The notes beneath the pieces are model-generated. The model was not told where the DNA came from. It ran no database searches and saw only the letters and a program-made list of their open reading frames with translations. From positions 124,001 through 188,000 of the forward strand of contig CAYPAV010000007.1 of NCBI GenBank assembly GCA_964408805.1: a stretch of DNA of 64,000 nucleotides. Direction: 5' to 3'. Position 1 is the stretch's first letter. The number at the start of each line of letters is the position of its first letter. Positions 1 through 8,751 of the stretch are shown piece after piece. The DNA comes from CAYPAV01 sp964408805. GTDB lineage: Bacteria; Pseudomonadota; Alphaproteobacteria; UBA8366. The position numbers and the translations under genes are program-made.

Positions 1-220
1 GCTGGAGGCATTGCGCAAGAAATGGACTATTGCCCGATATCGCCGCCAAAAGGGCGCGAACGTTCCGGTTTTCGGCCAGCCCGTTGGCTAAGGACGACGA
101 CTCCTCCGGGACGTTTTCGAGCCACCGTTCGAGAGTGCGTTCCGCGTGATCGGGATCCGCCGCCCGGGGCAATTCCGCCGGGTCGAAAGCGAACACTGAA
201 AATTCTTCGTTCAACGGCAT
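1..220 (-). CDS. glnE: GlnE, N-terminal part (glutamine synthetase adenylyltransferase/deadenylase), cut by window edge
   Basis: The reverse strand opens at an ATG at 220 and stays open to the window edge, giving 73 residues. It starts MPLNEEF and ends with an ALLAAISGNSPFLAQCL-type segment, which matches the conserved early motif of GlnE ('LL..IFGNSPFL'). GlnE adenylylates and deadenylylates glutamine synthetase in response to PII and glutamine. Only the N-terminal tip is present, so no nucleotidyltransferase motif can be checked. It is divergent from the large AsmA-like gene that follows. The call rests on one short motif plus the known glnE neighbourhood in alphaproteobacteria. Confidence 0.72.
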   Translation of the reverse strand, partial: MPLNEEFSVFAFDPAELPRAADPDHAERTLERWLENVPEESSSLANGLAENRNVRALLAAISGNSPFLAQCLQ

Positions 221-286
221 TCAGTCCCTATCAAAATCGGGGTGGGCCAGTATGATGATGAACGCTTTCAAGGAAAATGCACGCTC

Positions 287-3200
287 ATGATTCGCCGGAC
301 CTCCATTATCGCGATCGAACTCGTCGCGGGTCTCATGGGCGTCGCCGTCATAGCCCTCGCGGCTCTGTTCTGGCGACTGACGACCGGCCCCCTGTCGCTC
401 GATTTCGCGACACCTTATATCGAGCGGGCATTGATCGTCGAGGAACCGGCGATCGAAGTGAAAATTCAGGAAACGGAGTTGGTTTGGGCGGGCTGGGACC
501 GCCGTTTCGACATTCGCGTCACCAATGCCGCGATTTTGGGGTCTGGAGGAAAGATTCTCGCGACCTTGCCTGAAGTCTCCTTGGGTGTCTCCATCGCGGG
601 GTTGCTGCATGGCGTAGTGGCACCGAAACGGATCGAGGTGCGGGGCCTGACGGCAACGGTCGAGCGCGGCCCCGACGGCGAAGTCGTGATGGGATTTCTC
701 GTGGGCAAGGACAAACCCGCCGATGCCGCCTTCGCCCGTGCCTTGCCGCGTTACGTGGCCAAGCTGACGGGTCCGCTCGATTCCGACTCGCCGTTTGGGT
801 ATCTGAATATTGTGCGCATATCCGATGTCGACCTGCGGTTTATCGATCGGCCGAGAGGTGCTGTCTGGCATGCGCCGCGCGCCGGGATCGAGGTGGCACG
901 CGGCGTGGACGGGGTCGAGGCCGAGGCGTCGCTTGAATTGAACCTCGATGGTCGTTCTACCCAAGTAAACGCCCATATGATCTATGGCTCCGATCGGCCG
1001 ACCGTCGACATTTCCGTCGAGTTCGACCGAGTGCTGCCAAGCGACCTGGCGAAACGTCTTCCCGAGGTCGCGATGATTTCGCCGATCGATGTGCCGATCT
1101 CGGGTCAGTTTCAGATATTGGCACGGCACACCGGCGTCTTGGATTCCGTTGCCTTCGATCTTCGCAGCGGACGGGGCGCGCTCGCCGGAAATCTGATTCG
1201 CGATCAAAGCGGAGAGATCGACCTTTCGGCCCGGTTGACCGGCGCCACCTTCGACAACGTGGCCGCTTTCGCGCCCGCCTTGGTCAGGGATATCAATCTG
1301 ACGTCGACCTTCGACGGAGGGGTGACGGGCCGACTGAACGGTGACGGTCGGGTCAAGTTTCTCGATCTTTCCTTCGATGGCGGGCCCGGCAGGCTAACCT
1401 TGAGGAATCGGCTCCCCAAGCCGATTGATATCGGGGGGCTTCGATTCAAGGCGCGGATCGAGGACGATTTCAACAGTGTGCGGCTGACCGAAGGGCAAGT
1501 GGATATCGATGGTTCGGTGGTGACGGCGAACGCCTCCGCAAGGAAGCTTGGCGACCAAGTGCGGCTTCGATTGGACGCGGCCGTTCGGAACCTCGATATG
1601 GCGAAGCTGCCCCGCTATTGGCCGAAGGGTTTGGGCAAGTCGGCGAGGGATTGGGTGACCATGAATATACGGGCCGGGCGGGTCTCGCGCGGTACGATCG
1701 CTATGGTGCTTCATGCACCGGCTAAGAAACCGACCAGAATGACAGCCGAATCCATTTCCGGAGGTCTCGAATATCGGGATCTCGTGGTGCGCTATTTTGC
1801 CGGATTGCCGAATGCGGTGGAGGTCGCCGGGACCGCTTCTTTTACGAAGGATCGGTTCGATCTCGATGTCGCCGCTGGACGGGTCGACGATGTTCAGCTC
1901 GAAAACGGCGTGATCCATATGACTGCGTTGGACACCGACAATGAAAGAATCGCAATCGATCTGGTGTTGCAGGGCTCGTTGGCGACGGCGCTCCGCGTCG
2001 CCGATAGTCCACCGCTCGGATATGTCCGCAAGCTGGGGATCGAACCCCGGGAGATCGGCGGAGCCATGGCAATGCGTCTCGGTTTTCGCTTTCCCTTGCG
2101 TACCGATGTGACGCTGGCGGAGGTCCAGGCCTATGCGGCCGCGAATATGAGGGGCGTTCAAATGCCTTCCGGCCCGTTTGGCGTCGAATTGTCGGAAGGC
2201 GATCTCGAGCTGAAACTGGCGTCGGGGACGATGCAGGTCGGCGGCAAGGTGCTGCTGAATGGTGTTCCGCTGACGATCGATTGGCAGGAGGAATTCAATC
2301 CGGGAACGCCGTTCCGGAGTCGCCATATCCTGAGTGGCCGCCTCGATCTGCCGGCTTTGCGGCGGTTGGGCCTGCCGGACAATCCATATGTCGGCGGGTC
2401 CTTCGACGGCAATTTGATCCTGACCCGGTTCGACGATGGGCGGAGCGAGGTGTTGGCGGGTATCGATCTCGAATCCGCTGTTCTCGTGGTTCCGGAAATC
2501 GCCTGGATGAAGCCCGTTGGCGTCAAGGGATCGTTGAATATGGAGATGGCGGTCGATAAGGCGGGCGTGGCGACCGTCGAACGCCTGACCCTCGAAGCGG
2601 GCAAATTGAAGGGCGTCGCCCGCATCGCGTTTCTGGATCGAGCGGCCGGTTTCTGGCGCGCCGATATCGAGACGCTGACCTTTGGCGGCAACGATTTGCG
2701 CGGCAGTCTCCTTCGTTCGAAAAGCGGCGCATACGAAGTCAATCTTCAGGGCAGGCGGCTGGATATCGAACCCGTCCTGTTCGACGGCGAATTGGAACCC
2801 CGCGAAACCCCGAGCATCGTCGAAGGTTCCGGTCCGCCCGTCATCGTCAATGCGCGGATCGAAGAACTTCTGATCGGTCCCGAGCGCTTGATCACCGACG
2901 TTGATATACGTCTCCGCAGGCAGGGCAGTCGCCTTGACTCCTTGCTGCTCGAGGGACGTGTTGATGGCGAGGGCGCCCTCCGCGTGAGCTATGCCCCGGA
3001 TGGCCAGGCGGCGGGGCACCGATTGGAGATTCATGCCGATGATGCGGGTCGAATGCTGAAGGCATTGGATCTCAGCGATCGGATGGAAGGGGGAACATTG
3101 ACGATCAGTGGCCGTCGCGTCGATCCCGATGCCCCGCTGCGGGGGACCGTCAAGGTCTCGAAATACAAGCTCACCAAGGCGCCGGCCTTGGCGCGACTGC

Positions 3201-3634
3201 TTCAAGTCGCCTCGCTGACGGGTATTCTATATGCGCTGGGTCAGTCGGGGCTCGAATTCGTCTCGCTCGATGGAACGTATGCTTATCAAGATGGCCGGCT
3301 CGAGATCGAGCGTGCGCGGACTTTCGGTTCCTCCTTGGGGATCACCGTGGAGGGTATGATGGATATCGAAGCCGACGTGGCGAAGCTGCGGGGCACCATC
3401 GTACCCGCCTATACGGTCAATCAGGTTCTTGGGAAAATCCCCATACTCGGCCCCCTCCTGGTCGGCGGGAAGGACGAGGGGGTTTTCGCGGCGAACTATG
3501 CGGTGACCGGTTCGCTTGAGGATCCGGTGATCGCGGTCAATCCCCTGTCGGCGCTGGCGCCGGGATTCTTGCGGAAGCTTTTCAACATACTCAGCGGCGA
3601 GGAATCCAAGAAAAAGCCCGCAAACGCCGGTTGA
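287..3634 (+). CDS. DUF3971/AsmA-like (YhdP-family) large envelope protein
   Basis: A protein of 1115 residues with one N-terminal membrane anchor (about residues 6-30, IIAIELVAGLMGVAVIALAA) followed by a very long repetitive beta-rich region. The C-terminal part, with GTVKVSKYKLTKAPALARLL and AYTVNQVLGKIPILGPLL, is typical of AsmA_2/DUF3971 proteins. Relatives (YhdP, TamB, AsmA) are inner-membrane anchored periplasmic bridges implicated in phospholipid transport to the outer membrane; that role is inferred here from the family. I chose the ATG at 287, with AAGGA upstream, over an in-frame GTG at 242, because it puts the hydrophobic anchor at the very N terminus. It is divergent from glnE and convergent with tyrS. 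Confidence 0.85.
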   Translation: MIRRTSIIAIELVAGLMGVAVIALAALFWRLTTGPLSLDFATPYIERALIVEEPAIEVKIQETELVWAGWDRRFDIRVTNAAILGSGGKILATLPEVSLGVSIAGLLHGVVAPKRIEVRGLTATVERGPDGEVVMGFLVGKDKPADAAFARALPRYVAKLTGPLDSDSPFGYLNIVRISDVDLRFIDRPRGAVWHAPRAGIEVARGVDGVEAEASLELNLDGRSTQVNAHMIYGSDRPTVDISVEFDRVLPSDLAKRLPEVAMISPIDVPISGQFQILARHTGVLDSVAFDLRSGRGALAGNLIRDQSGEIDLSARLTGATFDNVAAFAPALVRDINLTSTFDGGVTGRLNGDGRVKFLDLSFDGGPGRLTLRNRLPKPIDIGGLRFKARIEDDFNSVRLTEGQVDIDGSVVTANASARKLGDQVRLRLDAAVRNLDMAKLPRYWPKGLGKSARDWVTMNIRAGRVSRGTIAMVLHAPAKKPTRMTAESISGGLEYRDLVVRYFAGLPNAVEVAGTASFTKDRFDLDVAAGRVDDVQLENGVIHMTALDTDNERIAIDLVLQGSLATALRVADSPPLGYVRKLGIEPREIGGAMAMRLGFRFPLRTDVTLAEVQAYAAANMRGVQMPSGPFGVELSEGDLELKLASGTMQVGGKVLLNGVPLTIDWQEEFNPGTPFRSRHILSGRLDLPALRRLGLPDNPYVGGSFDGNLILTRFDDGRSEVLAGIDLESAVLVVPEIAWMKPVGVKGSLNMEMAVDKAGVATVERLTLEAGKLKGVARIAFLDRAAGFWRADIETLTFGGNDLRGSLLRSKSGAYEVNLQGRRLDIEPVLFDGELEPRETPSIVEGSGPPVIVNARIEELLIGPERLITDVDIRLRRQGSRLDSLLLEGRVDGEGALRVSYAPDGQAAGHRLEIHADDAGRMLKALDLSDRMEGGTLTISGRRVDPDAPLRGTVKVSKYKLTKAPALARLLQVASLTGILYALGQSGLEFVSLDGTYAYQDGRLEIERARTFGSSLGITVEGMMDIEADVAKLRGTIVPAYTVNQVLGKIPILGPLLVGGKDEGVFAANYAVTGSLEDPVIAVNPLSALAPGFLRKLFNILSGEESKKKPANAG

Positions 3635-3646
3635 CGAGGCGAGCGC

Positions 3647-4942
3647 TCAGACCGGCCGGACAAGCGCGTGCCGCTTCCGGCCGGCCGAAAGCTTGATGAA
3701 ACCCTCGTCGTTGACGTCGTCGAGCGTGACCACCAAAAGCTCTTCCTTGGCGACGACATCGTTGACGCGCCCGCCGCCGCCCTTGATCAGACGTCTTGCC
3801 TCGCCATTGCTTTTGGCGAGCTTGGATTCGCGCATCAGCTCATAGAGCGGGATCCCGTCGGAAAGTCGAGATTTCGGGATGTCGATCTTTGGCAAGGCCT
3901 CGCCGGCGCCACCCTCGACGAAGGTTCGCCGGGCCGTCTCGGCCGCGTCGCGGGCCGCCGCCTCGCCATGGCACATTGTCGTTGCCGCGTTCGCGAGAAT
4001 GATCTTCGCGTCGTTGATTTCCGACCCCTCAAGGGTTTCCAAGCGGCGAATTTCGTCGAGCGGCAGTTCCGTGAACAGACGCAGGAAGCCGCCGACATCC
4101 GCATCCTCGGTATTCCGCCAATATTGCCAATAGTCGTAGGGCGACAGGCTGTCAGCGTTGAGCCATACGGCCCCGCTGGCGGTCTTGCCCATCTTGGCGC
4201 CGCTCGCCGTGGTTAGGAGCGGCGAGGTCAAACCGAAGACTTGTCGGCCGTCGACCCGGCGCGCCAACTCGACACCGGCGACGATGTTGCCCCATTGATC
4301 GGATCCGCCCATCTGCAGGCGGCAGTCGTGGCGCCGCGACAGCTCCAGGAAGTCGTAGGATTGTAGCACCAGGTAATTGAACTCAAGGAAGGAAAGCGGT
4401 TGCTCGCGCTCCAGACGCATTTTGATTGAATCAAAGGTCAGCATCCGATTGACCGAGAAATGACGCCCGTAATCCCGCAGAAAGTCGATGTATTGTAATT
4501 CGTCCAGCCAATCGGCGTTATTGACCATCACGGCGTCGCTCGGGCCGTCGCCGAACTCGATGAATTTCTCGAAAACGCCTCGGATGCCGACGATATTGGA
4601 CGCGATGTCGTCCTCGGTCAGGAGCTTCCGCTGTTCGTCCTTGCCCGATGGATCGCCGACTTTCGTGGTGCCGCCGCCCATGAGGACGATCGGCTTCAAG
4701 CCACATTGCTGCATCCGCCGCAGCATCATGATCTGAACGAGGCTTCCCGCGTGCAGAGAGGTGGCGGTCGCGTCGAAACCGATATAGCCGGCGACACTAC
4801 CCGCGGCGGCCAATTCGTCGAGCGCGTCGAGGTCGGTACATTGGTGAAAATAGCCGCGGTCCTGGATGGTCCGCAGGAATTCGGAGCGCAAACCGGTCAT
4901 CTTTTGTCCGCGATCATAAGGCTTGTCGAAGGGGCGCCCCAT
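3647..4942 (-). CDS. tyrS: Tyrosyl-tRNA synthetase
   Basis: A class I aminoacyl-tRNA synthetase that charges tRNA-Tyr. The HIGH-like motif reads SLHAGSL and the KMSKS-like loop reads KMGKT. The tyrosine pocket segment MGGSDQWGNIVAG is present, and a C-terminal S4-type RNA-binding domain closes the protein (LAKSNGEARRLIKGGG). Length (431 residues) is normal. The ATG at 4942 has a good AGGTGA upstream; an internal ATG at 4900 would give a start closer to many homologs (MTGLRSEFLRT) and cannot be excluded. It is divergent from anmK across a very short gap. Confidence 0.95.
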   Translation of the reverse strand: MGRPFDKPYDRGQKMTGLRSEFLRTIQDRGYFHQCTDLDALDELAAAGSVAGYIGFDATATSLHAGSLVQIMMLRRMQQCGLKPIVLMGGGTTKVGDPSGKDEQRKLLTEDDIASNIVGIRGVFEKFIEFGDGPSDAVMVNNADWLDELQYIDFLRDYGRHFSVNRMLTFDSIKMRLEREQPLSFLEFNYLVLQSYDFLELSRRHDCRLQMGGSDQWGNIVAGVELARRVDGRQVFGLTSPLLTTASGAKMGKTASGAVWLNADSLSPYDYWQYWRNTEDADVGGFLRLFTELPLDEIRRLETLEGSEINDAKIILANAATTMCHGEAAARDAAETARRTFVEGGAGEALPKIDIPKSRLSDGIPLYELMRESKLAKSNGEARRLIKGGGGRVNDVVAKEELLVVTLDDVNDEGFIKLSAGRKRHALVRPV

Positions 4943-4967
4943 TTAGCACAATCACCTCGGCATCACA

Positions 4968-6077
4968 ATGAACCCGGCGGCTCCTCCTAACGATAACCAT
5001 TCCCGCGTTCTCGCGGTCGGCTTGATGAGCGGAACATCCCTGGATGGGATCGATGCCGCCCTTCTCGATACCGACGGTGAGGGCGCGATTCAAGGCCGCG
5101 ATTTCCTCTCCGAATCCTACGACGACGAATTCGCCGGCCGATTGCGCGGCATCCTCGGTCGAACCGAACCGGATCCCGAAACCCGAGAGGTCGAGCGTGA
5201 GCTGACCCTGCGTCACGCGGGTCTCGTCGAGCGGTTGCTTGCGGCCGCCGGCGTCGGCGCGGATGCGGTTCGGGTGGTCGGATTCCATGGCCACACGATC
5301 CATCATGCGCCCGATACGGGGTTTACCTGGCAGATCGGCGATGGGCCGCTGCTCGCGCGCGAGATGGGGATCGATGTCGTGTTCGATCTACGCGCCGCCG
5401 ACATGGAGGGGGGCGGCGAGGGGGCGCCCTTGGCACCGATCTTTCATGCGGCCCTCGCCGCCGATCTGGACCCGCCCACGGCGGTTCTCAACATCGGCGG
5501 TGTCGCCAATCTGACCTGGATCGGCGGTGACGGTGAGCTGATCGCTTTCGACACGGGGCCCGGCAACGCCTTGATCGATGATTGGACACGGCGGCGGACC
5601 GGTGAGGGGTTCGACAAGGACGGCGCGCTCGCCAAGGCGGGGCGTGTCGACCGGACCGTCCTTGCTCAATTGCTGATGCATCCCTATTTCGACCGCGCAC
5701 CGCCGAAATCCCTCGATCGGAACGAATTCGATTCGGCGCCCGTCGAGGGATTAAGCGCGAAGGATGGCGCGGCGACCCTGGTCGCGTTCACGGCGTCCGC
5801 GATCGCCAAGGCGCGCGATCACATGCCGACCTCGCCGAGCCGCTGGCTGGTGTCCGGGGGCGGGCGGCGAAACCCGGCGATCATGACCGCCTTGCGGGAC
5901 GAATTGGCGGTACCGGTGGCGCCGATCGAGGATATTGGCTGGAACGGGGATGCCGTGGAGGCCCAGGCATTCGCCTATTTCGCGGTCCGGCGTCTGCGGG
6001 ATCTTCCGATCAGCTTTCCCGGCACCACCGGCGTGAACGTACCAACGATCGGCGGAAATATCGCCCGAACCGATTGA
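4968..6077 (+). CDS. anmK: Anhydro-N-acetylmuramic acid kinase
   Basis: Phosphorylates and opens 1,6-anhydro-MurNAc released during peptidoglycan turnover, giving MurNAc-6-phosphate for recycling. The protein has 369 residues, the usual family length. The ATP-binding signature VGLMSGTSLDGIDAALLD is at about residues 18-35, followed by NIGGVANLTWIG and FDTGPGNALIDDW, all hallmarks of AnmK in the ASKHA fold. It is divergent from tyrS, an arrangement often seen in alphaproteobacteria. MurNAc-6-P etherase is not in the window. Confidence 0.95.
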   Translation: MNPAAPPNDNHSRVLAVGLMSGTSLDGIDAALLDTDGEGAIQGRDFLSESYDDEFAGRLRGILGRTEPDPETREVERELTLRHAGLVERLLAAAGVGADAVRVVGFHGHTIHHAPDTGFTWQIGDGPLLAREMGIDVVFDLRAADMEGGGEGAPLAPIFHAALAADLDPPTAVLNIGGVANLTWIGGDGELIAFDTGPGNALIDDWTRRRTGEGFDKDGALAKAGRVDRTVLAQLLMHPYFDRAPPKSLDRNEFDSAPVEGLSAKDGAATLVAFTASAIAKARDHMPTSPSRWLVSGGGRRNPAIMTALRDELAVPVAPIEDIGWNGDAVEAQAFAYFAVRRLRDLPISFPGTTGVNVPTIGGNIARTD

Positions 6078-6081
6078 GCGG

Positions 6082-6477
6082 TTATTCCGAACTCAATGGT
6101 GCGAGATCGCCATGACAGCGGTGGATGACCGCGTATTCGACACATTCCTCGCGAAGCCGAAAGTTCTCATCCGCGCCCGGGGCACTCCGAAGCTCCGTGA
6201 ATGCCCGATGGCTCGGATACCAAACCGCCAGGATCTCATCCAATTCCTGCTCGCCCGTGGCCTGGCCGAGAACGGGTGCGCGCCAAAGTATTTTTCCTCC
6301 GACCTGGGGCAGGAGCCTGTCGAGAGCGGTCATATATTGACGATAGAGGTCGCCGTCGGGAAATTCCGCCTCCTTCACATAGAGGTTTAGATTAAGCATC
6401 AGGATGGGGCCGTCCTTCCCGCTGTCGGCGACCGCCTGGATCCGTTTTACTTCGTCTTCGTTTCGGGTGACGGCCAT
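6082..6477 (-). CDS. DUF1330-type small dimeric alpha/beta-barrel protein
   Basis: A protein of 131 residues starting MAVTRNEDEV and containing PILMLNLNLYV, YRQYM and the later WYPSHRAFTEL. That order is characteristic of DUF1330/dimeric ferredoxin-like proteins, where the 'YPS..A' segment is strongly conserved. The biochemical role is unknown. It lies 47 bp downstream of an alpha/beta hydrolase on the same strand, so the two are probably cotranscribed. The start is the ATG at 6477; the open frame upstream of it is antisense read-through of the neighbour. Confidence 0.8.
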   Translation of the reverse strand: MAVTRNEDEVKRIQAVADSGKDGPILMLNLNLYVKEAEFPDGDLYRQYMTALDRLLPQVGGKILWRAPVLGQATGEQELDEILAVWYPSHRAFTELRSAPGADENFRLREECVEYAVIHRCHGDLAPLSSE

Positions 6478-6524
6478 GTCTGCTCCCTTACCGTCCTCGA
6501 CATGGCTGTTCGTTGGAAGGCGAA

Positions 6525-7190
6525 TTAGTCCGCCGACCCCGCATTCGCCATCTCGGCCATCTCGGTGTCGAGATAGTTGCCGACGATATTTTCCATCTTC
6601 TCCAAGTCCTGCACGAAAAAATGGTTGGCCTCGTCGATCACCTCGTGATCGATCTTGATGCCGCGCTGCTGCCGCAATTTGGCGACCAAGGCCTCGATCG
6701 ATTCGGTGGGTACGATATCGTCGGTACCGCCCGATATGAACAAGCCCGACGAAGGGCAGGGCGCGAGGAAGCTGAAGTCGTGCATATTGGCGGGCGGTGC
6801 CACGGAAATGAAGGAGGTGATCTCCGGTCGGCGCATCAAGAGCTGCATGCCGATCCAGCCGCCGAAGGAGTAGCCCGCGATCCAGCATTGCGAGGCGTTC
6901 TCGTTGTAAGTCTGCAGCCAGTCGAGCGCGGAGGCCGCGTCCGACAACTCGCCCTCGCCGCGCGCGAAGGTCCCTTGCGAACGCCCAACGCCGCGAAAAT
7001 TGAACCGCATACAGGCGAATCCCCGTTTGAGGAACGTCTGAAACAGCGTGTAGACAACCTTGTTGTTCATGGTGCCGCCATGCTGCGGATGCGGATGCAG
7101 CATCAGCGCGATCGGCGCGTTCGGAGTTTTCCCCGGTTGATACTTGCACTCGAGGCGGCCGTCGGGTCCGTTGATAATAACTTCTGGCAT
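6525..7190 (-). CDS. Alpha/beta hydrolase (YghX/COG2945-like)
   Basis: A 221-residue hydrolase with MLHPHPQHGGTMNNKVVYTL near residue 31, an F..RG.F..M.FNFRGVGRSQG segment, and the nucleophile elbow GYSFGG (Ser in G-x-S-x-G). The late His is in DEANHFFV. The HPHPxxGGTMxNKV signature is specific to a small bacterial alpha/beta hydrolase family whose substrates are not well defined; it may be an esterase. It starts a two-gene operon with the DUF1330 gene and is divergent from cysE. Confidence 0.85.
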   Translation of the reverse strand: MPEVIINGPDGRLECKYQPGKTPNAPIALMLHPHPQHGGTMNNKVVYTLFQTFLKRGFACMRFNFRGVGRSQGTFARGEGELSDAASALDWLQTYNENASQCWIAGYSFGGWIGMQLLMRRPEITSFISVAPPANMHDFSFLAPCPSSGLFISGGTDDIVPTESIEALVAKLRQQRGIKIDHEVIDEANHFFVQDLEKMENIVGNYLDTEMAEMANAGSAD

Positions 7191-7301
7191 GTTAATCCGC
7201 GCTTCCGTCGATCCATCATTATCGTTGTTCGGCGTGCGGTGCCACGGGAAATTCTGGCTGAGTGGCGGCGCGCCGGGTTAACCATTCTTTCGCATCAGCG
7301 G

Positions 7302-7330
7302 TTGACCCCAAAGAACGGGATATCTATATC
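7302..7330 (+). promoter_or_regulatory. Sigma-70-type promoter for cysE
   Basis: TTGACC (7302-7307), a 17-bp spacer and TATATC (7325-7330) form a near-consensus housekeeping promoter. It is oriented toward cysE, with an expected transcript start near 7337 and a leader of about 110 nt. Confidence 0.5.
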
Positions 7331-7448
7331 CACAGAATGCCTCGCAAGAAACCGGTAATTTTTCGGCGGCTTGCGATCAGGGCGGTTTCCGCGCAACGAC
7401 GCGAAAGACCAGCCTGCGGTCCGATTAATAGATTAGGTGGCCCGCGTC

Positions 7449-8192
7449 ATGTTCAAGACAATGCGTGACGAAATTCAAGGGATCAAGGAACGCGACCCGG
7501 CGGCGCGCTCGTCGCTGGAAATCGTTCTCTGTTATCCCGGCTTGCATGCAGTGATGTTTCACCGCGCGGCTCATTGGGCGTGGCGGCGGAACTTGAAGCT
7601 GATTGCCCGATTCACCTCGCAGTTCGGCCGTTTCATTACCGGCATCGAGATCCATCCGGCCGTGCTAATGGGCACGGGCTTTTTCGTCGATCACGGCATG
7701 GGGGTGGTGGTCGGCGAGACGGCGAAACTCGGCGACCGGGTGACGCTCTATCATGACGTGACCTTGGGCGGCGTGGCCCCTTCGATCGATTCGGACAGCC
7801 AGCGTGAGCAAAAACGCCATCCGACCTTGGAGGACGACGTCATCGTCGGTTCCGGCGCTCAGATTTTGGGTCCGGTGACCGTGGGCAAGGGTGCGCGCGT
7901 CGGCGCCAACGCGGTAGTGACCAAGGACGTGCCGCCGGGCGCGACCGTTGTCGGCATCCCGGGAAGAGTGATTGCGCGTTCCGGTACGGGCGCACCAAAG
8001 GCATTCTCGCCCTATGGGACGCCGCTCGGCGACATGCCGGATCCCGTGGCGCGAGCCCTCGAGGGGCTGATGGAGCAGGTCACGACCTTGCAGGCGAGGG
8101 TCGAGGAATTGGAGGCGCGCGAAACGCATCTCGAGCGGCCCGAATTCGGCGACGAGGACGAAAGCGGCACGTCGATACCGCCGAAAAACTGA
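7449..8192 (+). CDS. cysE: Serine O-acetyltransferase
   Basis: Acetylates L-serine with acetyl-CoA, the first committed step of cysteine synthesis. The N-terminal helical SATase region (RDPAARSSLEIVLCYPG) is followed by the left-handed beta-helix hexapeptide domain. The catalytic segment FVDHGMGVVVGETA and VTLYHDVTLGG are both present. I chose the ATG at 7449, with AGGTGG 8 nt upstream, over a GTG at 7437. The protein has 247 residues. It directly precedes iscR, cysteine desulfurase and ferredoxin, so cysteine synthesis sits next to cysteine-derived sulfur transfer. The iscR promoter overlaps the end of cysE. Confidence 0.93.
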   Translation: MFKTMRDEIQGIKERDPAARSSLEIVLCYPGLHAVMFHRAAHWAWRRNLKLIARFTSQFGRFITGIEIHPAVLMGTGFFVDHGMGVVVGETAKLGDRVTLYHDVTLGGVAPSIDSDSQREQKRHPTLEDDVIVGSGAQILGPVTVGKGARVGANAVVTKDVPPGATVVGIPGRVIARSGTGAPKAFSPYGTPLGDMPDPVARALEGLMEQVTTLQARVEELEARETHLERPEFGDEDESGTSIPPKN

Positions 8193-8217
8193 AAATTGTT
8201 GAAAATCGGTCTATATA
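8189..8217 (+). promoter_or_regulatory. Promoter for iscR operon
   Basis: CTGAAA (8189-8194), a 17-bp spacer and TATATA (8212-8217) lie over the cysE stop codon and directly upstream of iscR. The position suggests separate transcription of the iscR operon. An IscR operator may overlap, but I cannot identify one with confidence. Confidence 0.45.
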
Positions 8218-8252
8218 GTTAACGACCGGTAAGGATATTCGGGAGACTGCCC

Positions 8253-8702
8253 GTGCGTTTGACGACGAAAGGCCGCTACGCGGTGATGGCGATGGTGGAT
8301 CTGGCAAAACACAGCCAAGGCCGGCCCGTTGCCCTCGCCGATGTTGCGGAGCGGCAAGGTATCTCGCTTTCGTATCTCGAGCAGCTTGTCGCCAAGCTGA
8401 GGCGGAACGAGCTGGTGAACAGTGTCCGTGGACCCGGCGGCGGCTATCTTCTGGCCCGTCCCTCCGTGGAGATGACAATTGCGGAAATCATCCTTGCCGT
8501 CGACGAGCCCATTCGCGCGACGCGGTGCGCGCCCGGTTCGCCGCGCGGCTGCACCGGCGACAACACACGTTGTCTGACGCATGACCTTTGGGATGAATTG
8601 AGCGATCAGATTCATCTTTTCCTGAATTCCTTCTCCCTTCACGATGTGGTCGAGGGGCGGGTCAAGCACCGCTTCGGCCTGATCGAGGGAGACGCCGCCT
8701 AA
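8253..8702 (+). CDS. iscR: Rrf2-family Fe-S cluster regulator IscR
   Basis: A 149-residue Rrf2 winged-helix regulator starting MRLTTKGRYAVMAMVDLA, with the recognition helix in ISLSYLEQLVAKLR and wing GPGGGYLLAR. Three cysteines at 92, 100 and 107 (C-x7-C-x6-C) match the [2Fe-2S] ligand arrangement of IscR, so the protein should sense Fe-S status and control the downstream cysteine desulfurase and ferredoxin genes. Family knowledge supports autoregulation. The first gap is slightly longer than in E. coli IscR. Confidence 0.92.
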   Translation: MRLTTKGRYAVMAMVDLAKHSQGRPVALADVAERQGISLSYLEQLVAKLRRNELVNSVRGPGGGYLLARPSVEMTIAEIILAVDEPIRATRCAPGSPRGCTGDNTRCLTHDLWDELSDQIHLFLNSFSLHDVVEGRVKHRFGLIEGDAA

Positions 8703-8751
8703 TCCCGAGGAACGTTCCGGCCGAATCTCCGGACCCGTTCGAGAATCGCCT

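Noticed and set aside
1394..3205. 603-codon reverse frame across the AsmA-like gene
   Set aside because: It is antisense to a gene with clear family features; residues are Arg/Gln/His-rich with no domain, the typical shadow of high-GC coding DNA.
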